Origin: Papilionanthe hookeriana x Papilionanthe teres
Taxonomy: Eukaryota > Streptophyta > Magnoliopsida > Asparagales > Orchidaceae
Direction: 5' to 3'
Assembly: GCA_022702705.1 (NCBI GenBank)
Contig: CM040434.1
Span: 53,494,953-53,558,952, forward strand
Length of the DNA: 64,000 nucleotides
Part shown: positions 22,891 to 33,930 of the stretch, one piece after another
Numbering within the stretch: the stretch's first letter is position 1
Layout: each line of letters begins with the position of its first letter
Position numbers and translations under genes: made by a program
The notes under the pieces: generated by a model
What the model saw: only the letters and a program-made list of their open reading frames with translations
What the model was told of the DNA's origin: nothing
The model's database searches: none

Positions 22891-24871
22891 ACTTTTACTA
22901 CATAAAAATATAACTCAAGGCAATGTACTTTTCACCTGTAAGACACAAAAAATTTTCATTTAAAAGAATATGTTGGTTAGATTTTTAGAAAGAAATTCAG
23001 TAACTCGGGTTAACACTACAAGTATAAGAATATTCAGCAATCAAGTCTAAGGGTTCAATTCTTCTATTTATTTCAAGATAAACCATAATTTGTTACATTA
23101 AGAGTACCTTGAAAGATTATGTGAAAAAGGAGTTCATGCAAACTTCATCAGAATGTAGGCCAATACTTTAAATATATATTTAGAAATGAAATCAAGTTCT
23201 CCCTTTAGGGTGACTCAAGTGAAGCCAATTTTTGATTAGGCATCTCCTCAAGCTTCTCCTCATAAATAGTTTTCTCTCTTTTTTTTCTTTTCTTCCGGGA
23301 TCATTTTCAATCCCTTTTTTTCACTCTCTTTTCTTTTTCTCTTTTTTTTTTCTTTTAATGATGATTACTATATCTAGAGAGTCTGTAATGATTTTGAACT
23401 TCACTCTCATCTTTCTAAAATTCAAACTTGAAACACATCCTTACTTTATAATTAGGTATGAGCTTTAATATTCATCATAAAGTCATAATCTCTTCTTAAC
23501 ACACAATACATTAAGTCTCTTAACATTTCAAAAATACAGTTTTCTTTACTTTAAATAGTTAACTATAATCAAATTCTTTCATACCAAATATCTTATCCTT
23601 ATAAAATTAACTTTTATTACTAAAAACTTTCATCCAATCCTTCCATAATATTCAACTGAAATAAAAAGTTTTAGTTATCTTAAGTGAGGTTCAATTGTCA
23701 GAAGTTATGCTAATAATTTTTAAAAATATAGTAATTGAGAACAAATAAGAGTTAATATTTTTCTTCCCCCAAACTTAAATTTCAAAAATATTTTGCAATT
23801 AATTCCATGAAATGTAGCAGGAAGAAAAAGTAAAGGTTGAATGTACTTACTACTACAACATCCTATCAAATTCATATCATGCATAATCAGGATAAAATGA
23901 CTGCAGGAGAAAGTAAATCTAACCTAAAACATGCTTGTAATAAAATTACACTGAAAGGAAGTATTTTCACTTTAAATTTTTATTTTTCTTCCTATCCCCA
24001 AACTTAATTTTTAACATATATAACATTCAGTACAGAAAATATAAGCAGGAAGAAAACAATTTAGAAATTCTATCTACCACAAATGTCTATCAAAATCATT
24101 TGCAAGTATTCATTAGGACAGAACAATATGCAGCAGAAAGTAAATCTAAACTAATCATGCCAGAATGAAATTAACTAAACCAAAGTCTAACTAGCATTGT
24201 AGGTATCAGTAAGGGAATAGAAAAATGTTCTTCAATACCTAAATAAAGTTGTAACACAAAAATAAACACACATATGATAAATGAGGTTAATTTATCCTTT
24301 AACTCAACCAATCTTACTACGTTACCTTCAATTTCTAACGGAATCACTACACTAGTAAATTAGGTACTGTAAAATGATTTTATAGATTATAATCCCAAGG
24401 ATAAGATTACCCCTGATATATTGGCTCCTAGGCACCAATCTCAGGCATCATCTAATCCTTATAATTAAGCACCTCTAACGGTTATAAAGATAGTGTAAGA
24501 TCATCCACATGGTATTCAACAAATAGGTTCGCAACTCCTACCTAATGAAAATAAAGTTAGAGAAAGGATGTAACAAAACTGAGATGAAACTGTCTATGTT
24601 CAAATTCATGATATCTCTTGTAAAACTCAAGTCCGAGCAAGACCCGAGTCATAGTGGACTCATCAATCCAACTACTACAAGAGAACATGCAAGTCTAACT
24701 AAAATAAGAAGTTAAAGAATCACCTCCCTCATGAAATAGAAAGATCAAACTACTAACAATCCAAACATCTATCAATGAACAATCAAACTTGAACAATCCA
24801 CACTAAAGTAAAAACAATACAACATTAACAATCATGACTCTCAAGCACACTAAATCAAAGCACACTGATAA
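22891..24871 (-). other. 3' noncoding region of E
   Basis: No gene. Pyrimidine-rich run on plus at about 23276-23355 and two further PPT-like motifs (23764-23780 and about 23995-24010). 23862-24870 is homologous to 33157-33930 of H. Confidence 0.7.
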
Positions 24872-26302
24872 CTATGGGTTGCCTCCCATAAAGAGCTTGG
24901 TTTTAACGTCGCGGGCCCGACAAATGATTCCACCTAGATCAAAATTCCAATTAAGTAATCCTCGATCAATCGCCCAATCTTTTTCAAATCCAGGGATTCC
25001 TATAAAATCCTCAAATTTTAATTTTTCATTCAGCTCTTCCTTTTCAAATGGATTTATATCATTGTTTCTTATATTTCTTTCTAGATCCAATATTCTTCTA
25101 TTGATTTTCTGAAATTGCATATTAATATCATCCTTGAAATTTATAAGAAGTGGATCTTTATAAGATACTTCAATATCTCCCAAATTTTGGATCAGATTCT
25201 CTTTAAATAATTCAGATTCAGGATCAAATTCTTCTATGTCACTCTTGTGTTTCAAGTTAGCTTCCAATTCTTCCCCTTTATAATTATTAAATGATTGAGG
25301 ATCTATCTTAGTTGAGAAATTATGTTTTTCTAATTCCTTGGGAATTTCCTCCAATGGTCTTCCAATATCCTTATCCTCTTTTCTCAACTCAAAGTTCTTT
25401 TGAAATTTATCCTCAAATTCTCTTCCAAGTCCTAGTTCAATAATATTATCTTGTTCATTATTCAATTCAGGTTTTTCTTGTGATTGAGTCGTATCTAAAG
25501 ATATAAAGACTGGTTGTGTAGATGAATTCATCTTAAGTTCATGAGATTTTTCAACAAATGGAATTAAAAGTTTACTATTTTTGGTAGCGTCTATTATTTC
25601 ACACCTCTCATGAACATACATACAGTCTTCTTTACATAAAATTTTTGACTCATCATGAAAGTCTATTTCAATCTCATTTGTTATATTACTCTCAAAACTT
25701 TCTTGGAAATGGTCTTTACTTAGATAATCAATTTCATCCATCAAAAAACATTCATCATCTTTTATCTCAACTGGATACTTCATAGTCTTTAATACATCAA
25801 AAGTAACTTCCTGATCATTAATATTCATAGTCAACTCTCCTTTTTGCACATCTATCATAACTTGTCCAGTAACAAGGAAAGGTCTCCTTAAAATAATTGG
25901 AATTTCTTTATCTTCCTTCATATCTAATACAATAAAGTCCAAAGGAAAGATAAATTTATCCACTTTAACAAGCACATCTTTTATAACTCCTTTTGGATAA
26001 ATGATAGATCGATCAGCTAATAGAAGAGTTACAGTAGTGGGAGAAATATCGACTAAAACTAACCTTCTAAATATAGATAGAGGCATCACATTAATGCTCA
26101 CTCTTAAATCACATAAAGCTTTTCCACATAATTTTTCTCCAATTGCACAAGGAATTGTAAAGCTACAAGGATCTTTAAGTTTTTGAGGAAAATTTTTCTG
26201 AAGTATAGCGCTGCACTCCTCACTTATTGCAACTGTCTCGTAATCTCCAAATTTCCTTTTCTTGTTTAATATATCCTTTATAAACTTTGCATAACTTGGC
26301 AT
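24872..26302 (-). CDS. E Pro-like ORF ending in the pol terminus, 476 codons
   Basis: Continues the gag frame after a TAG. It starts MPSYAKFIKDILNKKRKF and has the Athila protease region, but the active site reads LCDLRVSINVMP where D has LCDLGASINLMP, so Gly and Ala next to the catalytic Asp are lost. IILRRPFLVTGQ also carries Gly-to-Arg. After EYLG-type sequence was lost it runs through about 200 acidic, charged codons (ELGLGREFEDKFQ, INRRILDLERNIRNN, GIPGFEKDWAIDRG) that replace RT-INT, then ends ARDVKTKLFMGGNP. A long open frame without polymerase suggests a structural protein used in trans. The protease is probably dead. What the 200 codons do is unknown. Confidence 0.8.
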   Translation of the reverse strand: MPSYAKFIKDILNKKRKFGDYETVAISEECSAILQKNFPQKLKDPCSFTIPCAIGEKLCGKALCDLRVSINVMPLSIFRRLVLVDISPTTVTLLLADRSIIYPKGVIKDVLVKVDKFIFPLDFIVLDMKEDKEIPIILRRPFLVTGQVMIDVQKGELTMNINDQEVTFDVLKTMKYPVEIKDDECFLMDEIDYLSKDHFQESFESNITNEIEIDFHDESKILCKEDCMYVHERCEIIDATKNSKLLIPFVEKSHELKMNSSTQPVFISLDTTQSQEKPELNNEQDNIIELGLGREFEDKFQKNFELRKEDKDIGRPLEEIPKELEKHNFSTKIDPQSFNNYKGEELEANLKHKSDIEEFDPESELFKENLIQNLGDIEVSYKDPLLINFKDDINMQFQKINRRILDLERNIRNNDINPFEKEELNEKLKFEDFIGIPGFEKDWAIDRGLLNWNFDLGGIICRARDVKTKLFMGGNP

Positions 26303-27926
26303 CTATTCCAAGGCTTCAGTGAAAGGAATATTTATCATTATTTTGTTAAGTACTTTCATGAACTTTGAAAATTTTTTATCCATCCCATGCTGTCTAAGTC
26401 TTTGAGGAAATGGAGGTGGTGGTTTTTCCAAACTGATTTTAGTTAGAGATATTGATTTTTCTAGATCCCTAGAAACATGTTCTTCATATCTTTTAGTTTC
26501 CTTTGTTTCTCTCACAACATCTTTCTCTTTTCTAACCACAACCTCTATCTCTCTTCCAATTTTTAATTGGACAACTTCTATTTGTTCATTAGTGTTCTCT
26601 TTAGGGTTGATCTCATTGTTGCTAGGAAGTGTTTCTTGGTGTCTATTGCTAAGTGAATTAGAAATTTGTCCCAGTTGATTCTCTATGTTTCTAATCACAG
26701 CATTTTGACTTTGCAACTGGTTTCCCATTTGCAGTACCACTTCTTTAATAGATATTTTCTTATCCTCAAATTGTTGATCATTGTTAGAGTCCGGTGGATA
26801 TGTAGGTCTATAGTTTGTGTTCCCCTGATTATTCTAACTTCCATTATGATTTGCATGATTATTTTCCCATTTTAGGTTTCCACCATCAGTAGTATGATTC
26901 CAGTTAATTTTAGGATGGTTCTTCCAACCTGTGTTGTAAAAGTTAGAATATGGGTTGTTTATGGTATTTAAAGACTCATATGATAATTTAGAATCAATCA
27001 TATGCCCTAATGAACTTTCCTCTCTTACAGGAGAAAATTTAGGTTGGTTCATTTCAAATTGGTCCAACTTCCTTGATATTGCAGCAATCTGAGATGCAAG
27101 AATTGAAATTGTATCTGTATCATGAACACTAGCTACATATTTATGATTTACCCTTGTAGAGGGCCATTGAAATTCATTTGTAGCCAGTTCTTCAATTAAT
27201 GCATACGCTTCATCAAATGTTTCTGACACTAATGAACAACCAGCAGCAGCATCAATTATAGACCTAAGGGATCCTACTAACCCATTATAAAAAGTTTGAA
27301 TGATTAACCAACCGGGCAGAGCATGGTGTGGACACTTTCTTAGGAGTTCCTTAAATCTTTCCCAGGCTTTGTATATTGATTCTCCTTCATACTGACAAAA
27401 TGAGATAATATCATTTCTAAGTTGAGTAGTCCTTGAAGGCGGAAAATACTTAGCTAAGAATTTTTGAGTTAACTCCTCCCAATTTTTAATAGAACCAAGT
27501 GCTAATGAGTATAACCACATTTTAGCCTTATCCCTTAGTGAGAAAGGAAAAAGCCTTAGTCTAACAGCATCGTCTGACATACTGTTATAACAAAATGTAG
27601 CACAAAGTTCTAGAAAATTTGATAAGTGTAAATAGGGATCCTCCGAAAGAGTTCCCCAAGCCGATTGTTCGCACTGAGTTGGATAATTTCAAGATTTATT
27701 TCAAATGAGTCAGCTTCTACGACAGGGTTTTGTATACTAGAGTAAATTTCATCTCTCGTAGGATTTATGTAATCCCTCAATGATTTATGATGATTTTCCA
27801 AATTATTATCTTGAAAGTTTTCAATTTCCATTTCTAGTTTTTGGAGTCCTTTCTGTATTTTATTTTTTTATTTTTTTCAAACTCGGGATCATAAGGCACA
27901 AGTCCTGCAGATCCTTTGTTTCGCAT
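26303..27926 (-). pseudogene. Gag of E
   Basis: Starts ATG at 27926 (MRNKGSAGLVPYDPE). The core at 27580-26834 is open for 248 codons: SDDAVRLRLFPFSLRDKAKM, WEELTQKFLAKYFPPSRT, LRNDIISFCQYEGESIYKAW and CPHHALPGWL, the standard Athila gag. It stops at a TAG (26834-26836) where H codes Trp, and resumes in the same frame from 26740 to another TAG at 26303-26305 where D codes Gln. Frameshifts lie near 27830 and 27640. Confidence 0.88.
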
Positions 27927-28156
27927 ACATAACATAACAAACAATACATTAACAATTAAACAAATAATAAATGAAATATATTCAACACAACAAAACATTT
28001 TCACGAACACCTTGTTTTTCACACAAACAGTTTTTTCACAACACTTTTTCATATAAAAACACTTTTCACACAAAACAGTTTTTACTACACTACAGTTTTC
28101 CAAGTTTAAGCCTAATTACTTCAACTAAAATTCTCCTAAAGTTCTTACCGAAGCTT

Positions 28157-28173
28157 CCTCAGCAACGGCGCCA
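28157..28173 (-). promoter_or_regulatory. Primer binding site of E (tRNA-Asp type)
   Basis: Sense TGGCGCCGTTGCTGAGG, six bases from the LTR edge at 28180. Matches the tRNA-Asp-type primer used by Athila elements, with two changes near its end. Confidence 0.85.
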
Positions 28174-28179
28174 AAAACT

Positions 28180-30154
28180 TGACCTGACCCGCAATTACGC
28201 AGTAAATTAACTTCCAAAAGATGGCCAAAAACTTGACTCGATTTATAAATAGTGGCTAGTGTGCAAAATCTTAAATGATATAAAAATTAGAAAATATTTT
28301 ACACACTAGGGGTACTACGCAAGTATACGTATCGTTTCAAGTAATATAGAGTTTTCTTTAAAAACCCCAATATCGATCCCACGAGAAACTGAAGTAAGAA
28401 GTCTTTAATCAAATTCTAGTCTACTACTAATAGTCCTTAGCTTGGAATGTCGATTAAAATTGTGTTTTATCTAGTAACTATTCCTAAATGCAAGTATTAA
28501 ATGTAAAGATAGTAACTATATCTAAATGCAAATAACAATTCTAAATATAACCCTTTTTGGATAAATTGGTTTGGAGAATTTTGAGATATTAAAAACTACT
28601 ATTCTTATGTAATGAAATAGATAATGTATAGGATTAAGATGCATTAAATATTGTATGTGCCAAATAAGAGCAATCCTATTCTTTACCCTTTGGTCCAGGC
28701 ATAAAGAACATTAACTAATCCTATGCTTAGTTACTGAATCTGTGGCTAGGCTGGGAGGATACCGACTCTCACTTCGGAACTCCCACGTTCCCCTCGCCTG
28801 AGGGCTAACATCTCAGCTTCAGCACCCAAACGATAGGACCGAATTGAGGATTTTAGCCTGTCACTCTAAAATCTCCAATTTTACGCCCGATAATTATATT
28901 TCCCTATTTATTTGCATTCAATCCCCATGAACTTCACCATCCATGGAATTTGAATGTGGTTTCACTTTGTTGAGAATTACACCGCCCTTTCGGGTCGATG
29001 CAATTACAACAAATTTTAACACTACAATGGGTCCTTATTACAATGTAAATGAAGTGCAAGTAAAAACCATCACATTTATAATTAAATTCACTTCTATCAT
29101 GCATCACAAAATCCTAAACATGATTTCTACCATTACAAAAGAAAAGTAAAATGAAAATAATGGCATAATCTTCTCATGCCGCTATTTCCAAAGAAGAAGA
29201 AAGAGTAAGAAAGATACGTCACAAAGCGTGAAGAAAACACAACGGAAACTTCATGTAACCAAAGCAAATCTACTAAATAAATGTTTACAAAATTATAAGA
29301 TAATGAAGAACAATACTTAGCTTTTTCACCTTGAAAGAAAGACGAAGATCTCTCCCATAAAGTCTCCCGACAATCCATGCAATGCTAACGAAATCCCTTA
29401 CAAATTCTCTCAAAATATCCTCTCCAATCTCTCCAAAAGGGTAGAAATCTACATTTCTACTCTTAATCTAAGAATCCTAAACATTCCTCTCTTTTTTTCT
29501 CTTCTTTCCTCTATTGTTTCTCACTCATTTCTAACATATATTCGCCATTTTAAAGAGTATGGACGAAGTTTGAAGAGTTTCCATAAGCACCCCTTCGAAA
29601 AAGCGTCCAAATACGTTGAATTTAGGCCAAAAACCGCCAAAAGTCGGTCCAGAACCTTCCGGGCGCCGTCGACGGGTTCAAGCTCGCTGTCGGTGAGCTT
29701 TTCAGGCACTTTTTGGTGTTTTCTGGAAAATCTCGCCATCGGCGAGATCGTGGCCGCCGTCGGCGAGATGACTTCTACGTAGCTCCACCGTTTTGCTCCG
29801 TTTGGCTCCATTTTAGCTCTGATTCGTCCCGTTTCGGTTGCATTGCATTCGTAACAGATAGCCCTACAAAATAAGCATAAAAACAACATTTTTTAAAGTG
29901 TAATCTCATTCAAAAATATGCAAGAAGTGTAAAAGAGATTAAGCATCAAAAGACTTATCGAAAGGTGTCAGGGCAGAATTTCATTTCTTGCTCGTGTTTA
30001 CTCCAAATTACACCGTTTTAGCTTCCTTTTGCTCCAATCACCATTTCTTGTACCTAAAACCAAAAAACATACAAAATACCTTCCTTTAAAGTGTAATATC
30101 ATTAAAAATGAGTAAAATGATATAGCAAAAAACGTATATATTTTAGGCGTGTCA
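28180..30154 (-). repeat. 5' LTR of E
   Basis: 1975 bp, the same length as the 3' LTR. Followed by target duplication gtcac at 30155. About 45 bp inside its edge is a primer-site relic, GGCCAAAAACTTGACTC (28223-28239). Confidence 0.92.
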
Positions 30155-30862
30155 GTCACTAATATGCAATCAAAAATAAGATGAAGTTTTAATAGACTAG
30201 TTCTACTAACAGATAACTAATTCTATTAATAAAGTGAAGTTGAAATATATGAGCAAGAATCCTTCTCCTTTGTTAAGAAATTTAAGTGAATGGATAATTA
30301 GAATTAGTTTAAAACTGTGTTGTGCCAAATAGGAGCATACCTATTATTTACCCTTTGGTCCAAGCATAAGGAACATTGACTAATCCTATGCTTGGTTACT
30401 GAATCTGCGGCTAGGCTAGGAGGATACCGGCTCTCACTTCGGAGCTCCCACGTTCCCCTCGCAAGAGGGCTAACATCTACACTTCAGCACCCAAATAATA
30501 GGACCAAATTGAGGATTTTAGTCTGTCACTTTAAAATCTCCAATTTTATGCCCGATGAATACTATTTCCCTATTTATTTGCACCCTACTTTCAAGGACTT
30601 TGACCTCCCTGAATATCGGATGCAATCTTCACTTTACTTGTTAAACTCAACATATTTTAACTAATCAATTGGCCACATTGAAAGTAAATTAAGATTGAAG
30701 TGAAAAGATTATCACAACTTCTTTAAAATTTTCTTGGCACACTAATTCAAATCACCATTTCACAAAAATATCAAAACAAGGAGAAAGACAAAAAAAACTA
30801 CTCAGATTACATGGAGAGGATAAGATAAAACTTGGATTTCATATATAAAAGCAAAGTTCTAC

Positions 30863-32416
30863 TGACCCACTTTTTGTATGTATGTAATTTATGTTTATAG
30901 CCACGGAACCAAAAACTGATCCCGCTTTAAATATAGGTATATGATTTAATGTATAATGTGGATTCTACCCAAGTATACGTATCGTATCAAGTAATACAGG
31001 GCTCTAGAGGAGTCCTAGTTATCGATCCCACAGGGAAGTTTTTAACAGAATTGTTATCAGCTAAATTTAAAGGAATTGCTTATTAATAAAGTGAACAGAA
31101 ATTCTAAGTAACTAAAGTAAACTAATGCTTGAAATAAGTTGATTTAATTAATTCAAAAAAGTATCCTTCTCCTTGTTTTTAGAAAATTAAGTGAAATGAT
31201 GAATTTAAATAAAATTTTTAAATTTTATTGTGACAAATAGGAGCATTCCTATTCTTTACCCTTTGGTCCAGTGCAAAGAACATTGACTAATCCTATGTTT
31301 GATTACCGAATCACGTGCTGAGCTGAGAGGATACTTGTTGCCACTTCGAGCTCCCACGTTCCCCTCACTCGAGGGCTAACATCTACGCTTCGGCTCTCAA
31401 ACAGTAGGATCAAATTGAGTATTTTAGTCTGTCACACTAAAATATCCAATTCTAAAACCGATAATTAATATTTCCCTATTTATTTGCACCCGCCTTCCAA
31501 GGCTCTTGACTTCCCTGAATATTGGATGTAATTTTTACTATAGTTGATAATTCAACATATTTTAACTACTCAATTGGCCAGATTGAAAGTAAATTATGTT
31601 TAAAGTAAAAATTATCACAATTTATATTATATTAGGTGCTTTTATTTAATTTCATCAATCCGCATAATTTTCATAAACAAGGAGAAAGACTAAGGAAACT
31701 ACTCAGAATGCATGAGAATAAAACAAAGCATGGATTTCATTTAAAGTTTAAAAACAATAAACAAAGATACTTATCTTAATTTCATTCCCAAGCAAACTCC
31801 TTGAAGTTCCTTTGACTTTTCCTTCTAGTACTGCAACTAAATAGCACTCAATTAAACTAATAACTGACTAAACACACTCAAACTACACTTAAGACACTAG
31901 AAATAGACTCACATAAGACTCAAAAGACACACACAAAACCCTAGAATTCGGCCTCTATTTATAGAGGTAAGCAAAGGTCCAAGGGGTGCTTAAAACACCT
32001 CTTCAAAAAGTGTCCAGGTTCAATGTATATGCATTTTGAACTTGCTCGCCGTCGGCGGGAAACGACCTCGCCGTCAGCGGGGCTTCTAGAAGGTCTTCAA
32101 ACCGCGCGATCTCGCTGTCGGCGGGCTCGGGCTCGCTGTCGGCGGGCTCGAGCTCGCTGTCGGCAAGGTAGTTATAATTCCTTCAGAAATTTCTTCTCAC
32201 GATCTCGCCGTCGGCGGCCTCGATCTTGCCGTCAGCGAAGTAGTTATATTTGCATGAATTTCCTCCTTTTTGATCCAAATTTGCTTCATTTCATGCATTT
32301 TGCTTCTATCACTAATAAATCTTCATTCATGCAATAAAATAAAGAAAATACCTTTCTTTAAAGTGCAATTTCATCAAAAATAGGTATGAATTTCTTAACA
32401 TATTTTTCTGTGATCA
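30863..32416 (-). mobile_element. G: solo LTR of the D-type Athila family
   Basis: 1554 bp from TGACCCAC to TGATCA, flanked by target duplications tctac (30858-30862 and 32417-32421). It aligns along its length with the D LTRs. A primer-site-like segment (30900-30923) lies 37 bp inside the edge, as in D. TATA in CCTCTA-TTTA-TAGAGG (31952-31967). Inserted in F. Confidence 0.9.
32051..32215 (-). promoter_or_regulatory. DRE/CRT-like (GCCGAC) cluster and palindromic TATA in G
   Basis: Five exact GCCGAC cores in sense (plus GTCGGC at 32051, 32117, 32138, 32159, 32210) and two GTCAGC variants, each in a TCGCCGTCGGCGG-like near-palindrome. The TATA palindrome lies about 85 bp downstream in sense (31952-31967). 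Confidence 0.5.
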
Positions 32417-33156
32417 TCTACAAACTAAAATAAGTAAATACAACTTATCTTAAATTCCTCCCCAAGCAAACTCCTTGAAGTTCCTCTGAATCTCTTCCTT
32501 TCTTTGCAGTATGCAAAATTCTCCTTCGAAACTACAAGAAGGAAGAAATTTCTCACTTCCCTTCCACTCTTACAATCTCTCGAAGAATCCCTCACAAATA
32601 TCACTAATTGAACTCACTATCTAAAACTTTAAGGAAAACAAGACACTAACTAACACTCTAGAAACTCTTTGGACTCAGTAGACACACACACTTGACTCTC
32701 TAGTGGACTAGATGACACATGGTGGACACAAGTGGACACTTTTTTTGGCCTCTAAATATTTCTTTTAAAGTAGTTGATGAGTTTCCAAGAGTTTCCCAAG
32801 CAACCCTTCAAAAATTTTCCACATTCAATGCACCTTGTAAGAGAACCGACTTTCCTGCCGTCGGCGGCCTCAAGCTCGCCGTCCGCGGCCTTATAGAATA
32901 TTTAGCCTTGGACTCTCTTTCATAAGGCTCGCTGTCGGCGGCCTCGATCTCGCCGTCGAAACCCTAGATCAAATTTTCATATTTTTGGTCCTTTTTGCTC
33001 CAAATTCGCTCCTTTTTGCATATTTTCGCTCCAATGTCCATAAATCATCATATCTGCAACAAATCATCAAAAATACCCTTCTTTAAAGTGCAATATCATC
33101 AAAATCAATATAAAATAAGCATGAAAATCTTAACATATTTTCAGTGGGTCATACAA

Positions 33157-33930
33157 CATCCTATCAAATTCATACACATGTATAATCAGGTAGAATAACT
33201 ATAGGAGAAAGTAAATCTAGCCTAAAACATGCTTGTAATAAAATTACACTAAAAAGAAGTATTTGTACATTAAAATTTTATTTTTCTTCCTACCCCCAAA
33301 CTTAATTTTTAACATATATTCAGTACAAGAAATATATGCAATAAGAAAAATAATTTAGAAATTTTATCTACCACAAATGTCTATCAAAACCATTTACAAG
33401 TTTTCATTAGGAGAGAACAATATGCAGCAGAAAGTAAATCTAAACTAATCATGCTAGAATGAAATTCACTAAATAAAAGTTTAACTAGCATAACAGGTAT
33501 CAGCAAGGGAATTTAAAAATGTTCTTTAATTATTATATAAAATTGTAACACAAACATAAGCACACATAAGATAAATGGGTTAATTCATCCTTTAACTCAT
33601 CCAATCTCACTACCTTACCTCCAATTTCTAAAGGAATCACTACACTAGTAAATTATATACTTTTTTAAATAATTTTATAGATTATAATCCCAAAGATAAG
33701 ATTATCCTTGATAAATTGGTTTCTGGACACCAATCTCAAGCATCATCTAATCCTTTTAATTAAGCACCTTTAACAATTACATATTGTAGTGTAAGATCAT
33801 CCTAATGTTATTCATCAAATAAGTTCGCGACACCTACCAAATGAAAATAACACTAACAATCATGACTCTCAAGCATACTAAATCAAAGAACATTGATAAC
33901 TATGGGTTGTCTCCCATAAAGCGCTTGGTT
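33157..33930 (-). other. Noncoding part of H upstream (in plus) of its gag-pro
   Basis: Homologous to the E 3' region 23862-24890, including a PPT-like CCCCCAAACTTAATTTT (33293-33309). No gene. Confidence 0.65.

Larger units (their letters stand above)
20877..30154 (-). mobile_element. Element E: complete gag-pro-only Athila derivative
   Basis: Two LTRs of exactly 1975 bp (20877-22851 and 28180-30154) with few differences, flanked by target duplications gtcac (20872-20876 and 30155-30159). Between them: tRNA-Asp-type primer site, gag, and a 476-codon open frame with protease-like sequence but no RT, RNase H or INT. The frame still ends in the usual pol terminus (DVKTKLFMGGNP). It inserted in solo LTR F. 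It would need enzymes from a related element such as D. Confidence 0.92.
20639..33156 (-). mobile_element. F: solo LTR of the D-type Athila family, itself split by E and G
   Basis: LTR F is 20644-20876, 30160-30862 and 32422-33151, about 1.67 kb in total, close to the 1659-bp LTR of D. It is flanked by 5-bp target duplications tacaa (20639-20643 and 33152-33156). Removing it restores the H sequence TACTACTACAACATCC as it stands in E (23851-23868). It contains the conserved AAGTATACGTATCG and GGAGTCCTGG segments of these LTRs. The left edge reads TTAACC instead of TGACCC. No internal region is present, so it is a solo LTR left by recombination. Confidence 0.85.

Noticed and set aside
27834..28103. 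89-codon Cys/Val-rich frame before E gag as a small membrane protein
   Set aside because: It covers the leader, made of TTTTCACAA-like repeats, and merely runs in frame into the gag ATG at 27926.
30895..30925. A primer site at 30900 as the start of a separate full element
   Set aside because: Target duplications tctac place it 37 bp inside solo LTR G, as in the D LTRs.
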